The position numbers were made by a program, and so were the translations under genes. Below the pieces are notes generated by a model, which did no database searches, was not told the origin of the DNA, and worked only from the letters and a program-made list of their open reading frames with translations. Shown piece by piece: positions 51,263 to 58,934 of a DNA stretch of 64,000 nucleotides (the stretch's first letter is position 1; the number at the start of each line of letters is the position of its first letter). The DNA comes from Aureivirga marina. Its GTDB lineage: Bacteria > Bacteroidota > Bacteroidia > Flavobacteriales > Flavobacteriaceae. Location: positions 433,786-497,785 of the forward strand of contig NZ_JADPIB010000002.1 in assembly GCF_015767265.1 (NCBI RefSeq). Direction: 5' to 3'.

Positions 51263-52091
51263 GAAATTTGATAAAGCACATCGTTTTTTAGATAAATTAA
51301 ATATTCCTCGACTTTCTGATTATGATAATAATGTAGAATTGCAAAAAATTGATTTAACAAAGCAAGAAGTTTCTGGAAAAATCAAATTTGAAGATGATGG
51401 AGTGTATCTTGAACATCTTGGAAATTGGCAAAGAGGATATATGTATATTAAAAAACCTTTTCTTGGAAAATATGGATTTCCTAAGTTTCATATTTTAGAA
51501 TGTAAAGCAATTATTGACCAAAAAAATAGAAATAACTTTGATAATCGTTATTATTGGGCTAATACTGCTTCCGTTGATCTTATAGATTATAATACTGGAA
51601 AAGAACATAAAAACACATTATTAGATTTATGTAAATATTGTCAGCGAGAATTATTAGAAAATACTGGAGAAGGAATTGAAACAACAGAAGATTTTTATGA
51701 ATTATTAGATATCAATAATGAAAATATCATTCATCATCAAGATGAAATTAAAACAGATATAAAAGGAAGACCTTTAAATTGGCGAAAAATTTCAAATGCA
51801 TATAGAGCAACAAGAAACTTCACTTGTGAAGAATGTGGATTTGGTGGAGAACAATTAAAAAATAATTTCGATAAAAGATATATTCATGTACATCATATTA
51901 ATCCGTATGAATTAACAAATACACACACAAATAATTTAAAATGTCTTTGTATTTTATGTCATAGCGAACAAGATGAACATCATCAAAACAAATCTGAAAA
52001 ACTACAAATTGAAAGTTTTATTTCTTCTTATTCAAATGAACTTGAAAAACAAAACAATCCATATTTAAAGAAATATCAAGTATTTTTTTAA
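51252..52091 (+). CDS. zorE: ZorE-like HNH endonuclease, Zorya type II effector
   Basis: 279 residues. The C-terminal HNH domain has a zinc knuckle with Cys192 and Cys195 (FTCEECGFGG) and Cys233 and Cys236 (CLCILCHSEQ), and the catalytic His pair at 214-215 (YIHVHHINPYEL). The N-terminal ~180 residues carry a DNA-directed or partner-binding region (GFPKFHILECKAI, RYYWANTASVDLIDY). In Zorya type II systems the third gene, ZorE, is an HNH nuclease that degrades or nicks invading DNA. Overlap with zorB supports this assignment. Confidence 0.85.
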   Translation: MNLKKFDKAHRFLDKLNIPRLSDYDNNVELQKIDLTKQEVSGKIKFEDDGVYLEHLGNWQRGYMYIKKPFLGKYGFPKFHILECKAIIDQKNRNNFDNRYYWANTASVDLIDYNTGKEHKNTLLDLCKYCQRELLENTGEGIETTEDFYELLDINNENIIHHQDEIKTDIKGRPLNWRKISNAYRATRNFTCEECGFGGEQLKNNFDKRYIHVHHINPYELTNTHTNNLKCLCILCHSEQDEHHQNKSEKLQIESFISSYSNELEKQNNPYLKKYQVFF

Positions 52092-52094
52092 AAC

Positions 52095-52140
52095 AATATA
52101 GCTAGCTTTTCAAATCTTTTAAGCTAGCTATATTTTCTTT
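52095..52140. terminator. Bidirectional terminator after the Zorya operon
   Basis: Arms AATATAGCTAGCTT (52095-52108) and AAGCTAGCTATATT (52121-52134), with T-rich sequence after. Confidence 0.88.
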
Positions 52141-52146
52141 TTAATT

Positions 52147-52626
52147 TTAATTCAAATTCATTTTATGTCTTGTATAAACAGAAGTTATTTTCATATTTGT
52201 ATTTGGTCCAATTACTGAAAATTCTGTTTTAAAAGAAGAATTATCTTTAAAATAATATCTTCCATTATGTGTATCTAAACGACAAATATGTTCCGTTCCA
52301 TGAAATAAATTTTCTTCTTCAGATGGAAGTAAAACTTGAAAAAGTTCTCCTTTTGTCACACCATCATTCAACACAATTTCTATCTGATCCTCAAATAATT
52401 TATAAATATATTTTTTGCTAAAATTAATATTTCGTAAATTTTCTTGTAAAGTAATTAGTCCAATTTCTACATAATCCAAACAATTTGGAGCTTCAGAAAT
52501 CAAAGTAAAAGAAGCATTTCCACTTGCTAAAACAGTTGTTTTGGTTGTAACATTATAAATTTTTCTTTCAAAAGCCCATTCTCCTTTTAAGCTTTCAAAA
52601 ATCTCTTTGCTATCTCTATTCATCAA
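52147..52626 (-). CDS. DUF6314-like protein
   Basis: 159 residues of mostly beta-strand pattern: SLKGEWAFERKIYNVTT, HICRLDTHNGRYYF and the end FSVIGPNTNMKITSVYTRHK. This matches the DUF6314 family, a lipocalin-like barrel of unknown function. Convergent with the Zorya operon, sharing its terminator. Single gene. Confidence 0.75.
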   Translation of the reverse strand: MMNRDSKEIFESLKGEWAFERKIYNVTTKTTVLASGNASFTLISEAPNCLDYVEIGLITLQENLRNINFSKKYIYKLFEDQIEIVLNDGVTKGELFQVLLPSEEENLFHGTEHICRLDTHNGRYYFKDNSSFKTEFSVIGPNTNMKITSVYTRHKMNLN

Positions 52627-52780
52627 TAAAAGCGTATTTAAATAATTATTCCATTAAATTCTTTTCACAATTTAATCGAATGTATGAAATTAAATCACAT
52701 ATAAATTGCTTAAACAACTTTTTAGCAATAAATATTCAAACAATTATAACGCTTTCTATAATCAACTTTTTTAGATTCAT

Positions 52781-53275
52781 CTATAATTGAGCTCTTTTCC
52801 CATAAAACAAATTTGGTAATTTAAATGCACAATATAGACTCAATATTATTCCAATATGTTCTAAATTCACAACATCAATTTTATTTTTTTCAATCCTAGC
52901 AATTAACTGTTTGTTTAATTTAATTCTTACATCATAATAATTATCATTCCAAACGATTAAATCTTTTCTATTAGAATTTTCGTAAGTATAAATACTTGAA
53001 TTTTTATCAATCATTCTCCACCTTTCTTTTTTCGCCAAATCTGAAATCAAAAAACGAACTCTTTTTCCAAAACTGCCTTCTAAAACCATCTGACACTCTT
53101 CCCCATAAAGAATAAACTCTCTTTCTTCAATATTCTTCTCAGATAAATTCACAAAATATTTCAATTCTTTATTCTCATCATAAAATTCGATTTTTAGAGC
53201 TTTTAACCTAAAAATAGTTTTATAAATAATTTTAGCTTTAAATTTAATCAAATCACTTACTCTTATTTCTTTCAT
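52781..53275 (-). CDS. Hypothetical protein, first of a pair
   Basis: 164 residues, alternating strand pattern with charged residues (KIEFYDENKELKYFVNLSEKNI; CQMVLEGSFGKRVRFLISDLA). I do not recognise the family. It ends a two-gene minus-strand group, 15 nt after the upstream gene's stop, so the two are probably co-transcribed. The gap 52627-52780 holds only A/T-rich sequence. Confidence 0.6.
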   Translation of the reverse strand: MKEIRVSDLIKFKAKIIYKTIFRLKALKIEFYDENKELKYFVNLSEKNIEEREFILYGEECQMVLEGSFGKRVRFLISDLAKKERWRMIDKNSSIYTYENSNRKDLIVWNDNYYDVRIKLNKQLIARIEKNKIDVVNLEHIGIILSLYCAFKLPNLFYGKRAQL

Positions 53276-53290
53276 TTTCTAATGCTTATT

Positions 53291-53695
53291 TTAATCTTCA
53301 TCTTCAAAAAAACAATCATCTCCAAATAAAAATTTTGCTAAAAATTTAGAAACAGATTTTAGCTTTTTTTCTTCTCTTTTAACATTTCCATAATAGGAAT
53401 CTGGAGGAAGAATTACAGATTTTCCAACCATTTTTTCTTTCATTTCATCATAATCTAAATTTTCTCCAATTTTTAAATGATAGGTATCAAATTCATTTTT
53501 GGACGCAAAAACACTCATAATCCAACTGTGCCATTCTTCTGCATCTACAAAATAAAACTTTGATTTCTGGGAAGCTTCTAAAACTTCAGTAGCCAAATAA
53601 TGTTGTTTTTTTCCAAAATTTTTCAGCAAATATGTTTGGACGTCTTGCATATAATTCTCCTTATTTACAGGAGGTAATGAACTTTTTCTTTTCAT
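53291..53695 (-). CDS. Hypothetical protein
   Basis: 134 residues from ATG 53695 (MKRKSSLPPVNK); an in-frame ATG at 53746 would add 17 basic residues and is less likely. Contains FYFVDAEEWHSWIMSVFAS and ILPPDSYYGNVKREEKKL; acidic C-terminus. The family is unknown to me. Co-transcribed with the following gene. Reads divergently from the acetyltransferase gene. Confidence 0.6.
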   Translation of the reverse strand: MKRKSSLPPVNKENYMQDVQTYLLKNFGKKQHYLATEVLEASQKSKFYFVDAEEWHSWIMSVFASKNEFDTYHLKIGENLDYDEMKEKMVGKSVILPPDSYYGNVKREEKKLKSVSKFLAKFLFGDDCFFEDED

Positions 53696-53762
53696 TTTAA
53701 TATAATTTTTTCTTTTTCTGTTTCTAAAAATAATAATTTTGCTCAAAAAGTAAATTTTTCCA

Positions 53763-54293
53763 ATGGAAATAATTATTAGACAAGAAATTAAAGAGGATTA
53801 TCCTTTTGTTTTTAATTTAATTAAAGAAGCATTTGAATCTGAAGAATTCAGTGATAAAAAAGAACATTTCTTAGTAAAAAGATTAAAAAGTTCTACAGCT
53901 TTTATTCCTGAACTTTCACTTGTTGCAATTTTTGAAGAAAAAATTGTTGGTCATATTATTTTAACGAAAATCCAAGTTCAAAACTCCAAAAATAGCTTTG
54001 AATCTTTAGCTTTAGCTCCTGTTTCTGTTTTACCTAAATATCAAAATAAAGGAATTGGTGGAAAACTTATTAAAAAAGCTCATGAAATTGCAAAAAATCT
54101 AAATTTTTCTTCGATTATTCTTTTAGGTCATGAAAAATATTATCCAAAATTTGGTTATAAGCAAGCGCATACTTTTGAAATTTTTCTTCCTTTTGAAGTA
54201 CCAAAAGAGAATTGTATGGCAATAGAACTTTTTGAAAATAGTTTGGAAAAAATCCATGGAACAGTAGTTTATCCAAATGTTTTTTTTGAATAA
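53763..54293 (+). CDS. GNAT-family N-acetyltransferase
   Basis: 176 residues, single GNAT domain of the type often annotated YhbS-like. Motif A: LALAPVSVLPKYQNKGIGGKLIKKAHE, with the pyrophosphate-binding QNKGIG. ILLGHEKYYPKFGYKQA follows (GY-K-FGF motif of the family). Substrate unknown. Single gene, convergent with egtD across a 4-nt gap. Confidence 0.93.
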   Translation: MEIIIRQEIKEDYPFVFNLIKEAFESEEFSDKKEHFLVKRLKSSTAFIPELSLVAIFEEKIVGHIILTKIQVQNSKNSFESLALAPVSVLPKYQNKGIGGKLIKKAHEIAKNLNFSSIILLGHEKYYPKFGYKQAHTFEIFLPFEVPKENCMAIELFENSLEKIHGTVVYPNVFFE

Positions 54294-54297
54294 AATT

Positions 54298-55242
54298 TCA
54301 CTCAACTTCTAATAAATAATCTGCAAAATATTGCTTTGAATCTAAAAATTTTTGTTTGATTTGAAAGGTTGTTTTTTGCAGTAAGTTTTTTAGAATTTCA
54401 TCATTATATTTTCTAGAAATCTCCATAAATATTCGTTCATTTTTCTCAAAATCAATGGAAATATCTAAATCTTTAAAATGAATTTTTTGCTTTTCTAAAC
54501 TTTTTAAAAAACTTTTTGCTTTTCCTGTTTTTTCTGAATATTCTGGTTCATGTTGAAATTTAGCTAAATTAAAATCAGCATGTAATTCTCGATTAATTCT
54601 TTGTAACAAATTCAAATTAAATGAACTCGTAATTCCTTGTGAATCATGATAAGCAGGTAAAACAATTCTTTCTTCTTTGATTAAATCCAAACCAATTAAT
54701 AATAAATCTTTTTTATTCAAATTTTTCTGAATTTCAACCAAAAAATTAGTCGCAATTTCATCTTCCATGTTTCCTAAAGTTGAACCTAGAAAAAGCACAA
54801 TTTTTTTTGTATTATCTTGTTGTAATTCATGTAATTTTTGAAAAAAATCTCCTCTAATTAATTCAATTGATAAATCTGGTAATTTCTCTCGAACATTTAT
54901 CTCCAATTGTTCCAAAGCACCAATCGAAATGTCAATTGGTTTATAAACAAATGAATGTTTTTTATCTAATTCTTTCAACAATTCAATTGTTTTATAACCA
55001 TCTCCTGCTCCCAATTCAATTACTTCTATTTTTTCTCCTTTTTCAATTTTAAAAGCATCAATAATTTTAGAAGATTGTTTCTGAAATATTTCCATTTCAC
55101 AAGCTGTCAAATAATATTCTGGCATTTTCATAATTTCTATAAAAATCTCCGAACCTTTTTTATCATAAAAGTATTTTGAAGGCAAAAATTTAGGTCTACT
55201 CTTCAATCCTTTAATTATATCTTTTGCAAATTGATTTTCCAT
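54298..55242 (-). CDS. egtD: EgtD-like L-histidine N-alpha-trimethyltransferase
   Basis: 314 residues from ATG 55242 (MENQFAKDIIKGL); an upstream in-frame ATG at 55281 overlaps egtB. SAM-binding motif VIELGAGDGYKTIELL is at about residues 75-90, followed by FLGSTLGNMEDEIA and the C-terminal sequence with PEYSEKTGKAKSF. The N-terminal YFYDKKGSEIFIEIMKMPEYYLT motif is typical of EgtD. It methylates histidine to hercynine, the first step of ergothioneine synthesis. The start lies 6 nt after the egtB stop. Confidence 0.93.
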   Translation of the reverse strand: MENQFAKDIIKGLKSRPKFLPSKYFYDKKGSEIFIEIMKMPEYYLTACEMEIFQKQSSKIIDAFKIEKGEKIEVIELGAGDGYKTIELLKELDKKHSFVYKPIDISIGALEQLEINVREKLPDLSIELIRGDFFQKLHELQQDNTKKIVLFLGSTLGNMEDEIATNFLVEIQKNLNKKDLLLIGLDLIKEERIVLPAYHDSQGITSSFNLNLLQRINRELHADFNLAKFQHEPEYSEKTGKAKSFLKSLEKQKIHFKDLDISIDFEKNERIFMEISRKYNDEILKNLLQKTTFQIKQKFLDSKQYFADYLLEVE

Positions 55243-55247
55243 ATTTT

Positions 55248-56402
55248 TTATTTTACTAATCGAATTCCTGAAAACTGCCAACTCTCTTCTGGATGAAAAA
55301 AATTTCGATAGGTTTTTCGACTATGTCCTTTCGATGTTACACAAGAACTTCCACGTAAAACCATTTGATTACTCATAAATTTCCCATTATATTCTCCTTT
55401 TGCATCCGCAGAAACTTTAAAATTTGGATAAGGTAAATAAGCCGAATTCGTCCATTCCCATCGTTCTCCCCATTCAAAAGTATCGGAAGCAATTTCCCAT
55501 TCAAATTCCGTTGGAAGTCGCATCTTTTTCCAATTTGCAAAAGCATTTGCTTCATAAAAAGAAACATGACAAAGAATAGAATCCAAATCTAAATTTTTCT
55601 CTCCTGAAAGTGTAAATTGTTTCCAATTTCCTTTCGTTTTTTCCCAATACAAAGGTGATTCTAACTGATTTTTAGTTACCCAATTCCAACCTTCATCTAA
55701 CCATAATCGAAAATCTTCATATCCACCATCTTCCATAAATTCTAAATATTCTCGATTTGTAACGTATTGATTTGAGATTTCAAATTCTTGTAAAAAAACT
55801 TGATGAACTCCTAATTCATTATCATAACAAAAAGAATCTTTTTGATGTCCAATAGTATAAAGACCTTCTGGAATTTTCACCCATTTTTGTTTTGTTTTAT
55901 TCTTTGCAAATATTCGTTGAAAAGTCGAATCAAAAGCTGGTTTTAAAGGGTTTTGATAAAAATTAAATTTAATATCTGTTAAAAGTAATTCTTGGTGTTG
56001 TTGTTCGTGTTGAATACCTAAATAAATAGTTTTCTGGAATTCTTCTGAAATTGATTTTTCTAATAATTCTTGTATTTGTTGGTCAATATATTTTCGATAT
56101 TCAAACACTTTTTCAACAATTGGTCGACTTAATAATCCTCGTTTATTTCTTACAATTTTCTCGCCAAAAGTTTGATAATAACTATTAAAAATAAATGAAT
56201 ATTTTGGGCAAAATTCTTCATAATTCGAAGATGCCTCTTTCAAAACAAATTGCTCAAAAAACCAAGAAGTATGTCCTAAATGCCATTTTGCTGGACTTAC
56301 AAAAAAAGCTGCTTGTAAATTATAATCTTCAACCAAAAGTGTTTTACAAATTCGTTCTGTTTCTTTTCTTGTTTCTTTATATTTTTCTAATAAATCATTC
56401 AT
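55248..56402 (-). CDS. egtB: EgtB-like iron-dependent sulfoxide synthase
   Basis: 384 residues from ATG 56402. An N-terminal DinB-like four-helix domain carries a His in WHLGHTSWFFE and the metal-binding HEQQHQE (about 136-142), the His triad of EgtB. A C-terminal FGE-sulfatase domain follows: IPEGLYTIGH, NRGY-like EFEISNQYVTNREYLEF, WGERWEWTNSAYLPYP, and FFHPEESWQFSGIRL. It joins cysteine or gamma-glutamylcysteine to hercynine. Order egtB-egtD in one operon; the EgtC and EgtE genes are not in the window. Confidence 0.92.
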   Translation of the reverse strand: MNDLLEKYKETRKETERICKTLLVEDYNLQAAFFVSPAKWHLGHTSWFFEQFVLKEASSNYEEFCPKYSFIFNSYYQTFGEKIVRNKRGLLSRPIVEKVFEYRKYIDQQIQELLEKSISEEFQKTIYLGIQHEQQHQELLLTDIKFNFYQNPLKPAFDSTFQRIFAKNKTKQKWVKIPEGLYTIGHQKDSFCYDNELGVHQVFLQEFEISNQYVTNREYLEFMEDGGYEDFRLWLDEGWNWVTKNQLESPLYWEKTKGNWKQFTLSGEKNLDLDSILCHVSFYEANAFANWKKMRLPTEFEWEIASDTFEWGERWEWTNSAYLPYPNFKVSADAKGEYNGKFMSNQMVLRGSSCVTSKGHSRKTYRNFFHPEESWQFSGIRLVK

Positions 56403-56532
56403 AAACAAACACACTTTCAGTTACTTATATTTTAAATATACAATTTAAGAATCTTAATATCAAGGATTTACAATTTTCATTTTAAAAGAAATTATTTAGT
56501 AGATTTAACTTCTCAAAACAAAAAATCTTGAA

Positions 56533-57567
56533 ATGAATCTGGAAAATCAATTTCTATTTTTCTTTAGTGCTTTAGGAGCTTTTAATAGCTCGATTCTTAG
56601 TGTTTATTTTTTATTTTTCACAAAGTCAAAAAATATTTCCAACTATTTTTTAGGCGGATTATTAACTGTTTTAAGTATTCGAATTTGGAAATCTTTGTTT
56701 TTCTATTTTAATCATAATTTATCAAAAAACTATTTACAAATTGGACTTACAGCTTGCTTTTTTATAGGTCCTTTCTTATATTTTTTTATTAAATCAAAAC
56801 AAAAAAAAGAAATTCATTGGAAAGCTCATTTAGGAATTCTATTTGGAATTATTTCTATAATTGGTTTTCTTTTTCCTTATAAATTACATGTAGAATTTTG
56901 GAGTAAATATTTATATAAAATCATCAATTACCAATGGTTAATTTATATGATAATTTCAACATTTCTATTAAAAAACTCCTTAAAAAAATTGACTAAAAAA
57001 TCGGAAAAATGCACCAAAAATGAAATCTGGATGTTGAGTATTTATTTCGGAATTTTCTTGATTTGGGCTGCTTATTTCACTTCGTCTTATACTTCATATA
57101 TATCAGGAGCTTTGTCTTTTTCTTTTGCCTTTTACATTACAATTCTTTTATTTTTCATCAATAAAAACAAGGAGAAACAATCAATTCAAGCCAAGGAAAA
57201 ATATGTAAATTCTAAAATTACAAAAGAGGAAGCAATTCAAATTCTTTCACAAATTAATTTACATTTAAAAGAAAAAGAATTGTATAAAAATTCAAATTTA
57301 ACTTTGACAATTTTAGCAAAAGAATTAAAAATACGACCGCATTTAATTTCACAAGTTTTAAATGAAAATTTACAAAAAAATTTTCCACAATTTATCAATG
57401 AATTTCGAATTCAAGAAGCCATTAAACTTTTAAAAACTGAAAATCACTTAAAAATGGAAATCATTGCAGAAAATTGTGGATTTAATTCAAATAGTACTTT
57501 CTATTCTGCATTTAAAAAAGTAACTGGTACAACTCCAGCAAAATACGCTAAAATTCCTGTTTCTTAA
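56533..57567 (+). CDS. AraC-family regulator with N-terminal membrane domain
   Basis: 344 residues. Seven hydrophobic helices (about 8-215) make a 7TM-like sensor region, then a C-terminal AraC double helix-turn-helix (about 245-340: LTLTILAKELKIRPHLISQVL, then MEIIAENCGFNSNSTFYSAFKKVTGTTPAKY). This design is common in Bacteroidota and senses an unknown ligand at the membrane. It precedes and may control the exported fusion protein gene 106 nt downstream. Confidence 0.9.
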   Translation: MNLENQFLFFFSALGAFNSSILSVYFLFFTKSKNISNYFLGGLLTVLSIRIWKSLFFYFNHNLSKNYLQIGLTACFFIGPFLYFFIKSKQKKEIHWKAHLGILFGIISIIGFLFPYKLHVEFWSKYLYKIINYQWLIYMIISTFLLKNSLKKLTKKSEKCTKNEIWMLSIYFGIFLIWAAYFTSSYTSYISGALSFSFAFYITILLFFINKNKEKQSIQAKEKYVNSKITKEEAIQILSQINLHLKEKELYKNSNLTLTILAKELKIRPHLISQVLNENLQKNFPQFINEFRIQEAIKLLKTENHLKMEIIAENCGFNSNSTFYSAFKKVTGTTPAKYAKIPVS

Positions 57568-57673
57568 TTCTTCAAATGTATACATTCGGAATTTGAAATT
57601 ATAGGATTTTAAACCAAAAAAAGCTAGTATTTCTACTATTGCTAAAAATTAAGTTTAACTAAAATTAAAGTAA

Positions 57674-58789
57674 ATGAAACGATTTTTAGCAATTGCATTT
57701 TCCATCATTTTTGGAATTAATTCTTTTTCACAAACAGAAGAAGAACAAATAATTAATACCTTAAAAAACTACATTGAAGGAACTTCTTTTAATCAAACAA
57801 AAACTATTCAAAAAGCATTTTATAAAGATGCAAATTTGTATTTAAGTCATCCTAAAAAAGATATTTGGATTGTTCCAATTTCAGAATATCAAAATTGGTT
57901 TGACAACAAAAATAAAGGGAAATTTAATGGACGAATTGGAAATATTATTTCAATTGATTTTTTCCAAGATATTGCTACAGCAAAAGCAGAAATTTTAATT
58001 CCAGAAAAAGAAACCAGATTTATTGATTTATTTCTATTAAAGAAAATAAATAATCATTGGAAAATTATAAGTAAAACTGCTTCTAAAGAAAAAAGTAAAA
58101 ACTCAGGAAATAAAATTCTTTTTATCGTTTCCAATGCGCATTTTCATGGAAAATCTGATCTTCCTACAGGAAATAGTTTTTATGAGTTAATCAGTGCTTT
58201 TGAAACATTTAAAAATGCAGGATTTACAGTTGATTTTGTAAGTCCAAATGGTAAAGCAATTCCAATAGCATATATCAATACATCAAATTTAAATCATAAA
58301 AAATATTTGTATAATTTTGATTTTATGTATGCTTTAAAAAACACTAAATCGCCGAAAGAAATTACTCCTAAAGAGTATAAAGCTGTTCATTATATTGGAG
58401 GTGGATCAGCTATGTATGGTGTTCCTGAAAATAAAGAAATTCAAAAAATTGCAATGGAAATTTACGAAAAATATGGAGGAATAATTTCTTCTGTTTGTCA
58501 TGGAACTGCTGGAATTGTTCATTTAAAAACTTCAGATGGAAAATTTCTTGTTGATGGAAAAAATATTTCTGGTTATCCAGATTCTTATGAAAAATATGAT
58601 GCAGAATATTACCAACAATTTCCATTTAAAATTCAACAAACTATCGAAAAAAGAGGAGGAAAATTCCAATATTCACCAAGAAACACAGCACATGTTGAAA
58701 GTGATCAAAATGTTATAACAGGACAAAATTATCTCTCTTCAAAATATGTTGCATTAAAAATTATTGAAGAATTAAATAAACAAAAATAA
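57674..58789 (+). CDS. Exported NTF2-like / DJ-1-PfpI fusion protein
   Basis: 371 residues. A signal peptide (1-19, IAFSIIFGINSFSQ) is followed by an NTF2-like lumazine-binding domain (about 20-140: YLSHPKKDIWIVPISEYQNWF; LFLLKKINNHWKIISKTA). A DJ-1/PfpI domain completes it (about 147-370), with nucleophile Cys275 in ISSVCHGTAGI and the family Glu in SFYELISAF. Outside the cytoplasm the PfpI part may act as a glyoxalase or chaperone. The second domain resembles Hsp31-type proteins. The pairing with an AraC sensor upstream fits inducible expression. Confidence 0.85.
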   Translation: MKRFLAIAFSIIFGINSFSQTEEEQIINTLKNYIEGTSFNQTKTIQKAFYKDANLYLSHPKKDIWIVPISEYQNWFDNKNKGKFNGRIGNIISIDFFQDIATAKAEILIPEKETRFIDLFLLKKINNHWKIISKTASKEKSKNSGNKILFIVSNAHFHGKSDLPTGNSFYELISAFETFKNAGFTVDFVSPNGKAIPIAYINTSNLNHKKYLYNFDFMYALKNTKSPKEITPKEYKAVHYIGGGSAMYGVPENKEIQKIAMEIYEKYGGIISSVCHGTAGIVHLKTSDGKFLVDGKNISGYPDSYEKYDAEYYQQFPFKIQQTIEKRGGKFQYSPRNTAHVESDQNVITGQNYLSSKYVALKIIEELNKQK

Positions 58790-58797
58790 TTGAAGTC

Positions 58798-58817
58798 TTT
58801 TACGGGAACCCGTAAAA
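58798..58817. promoter_or_regulatory. Perfect TTTTACGGG palindrome
   Basis: Arms TTTTACGGG and CCCGTAAAA around AA. It lies between convergent genes, 9 nt after the fusion gene stop, so here it is not upstream of a gene. Confidence 0.5.
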
Positions 58818-58886
58818 ACTCTTCCTAAAATTAATTCATTTTTGTAGCAATGAAAACAAAGTATTTTTGGGAAATATTGCTACAAA

Positions 58887-58917
58887 AAAAATCCATATCA
58901 ATTTGATATGGATTTTT
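58887..58917. terminator. Bidirectional terminator 3' of pnp
   Basis: Near-continuous hairpin AAAAATCCATATCAA / TTGATATGGATTTTT with a single-base centre, between the convergent fusion gene and pnp. Confidence 0.88.
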
Positions 58918-58934
58918 AATATTATGTAATAAAA

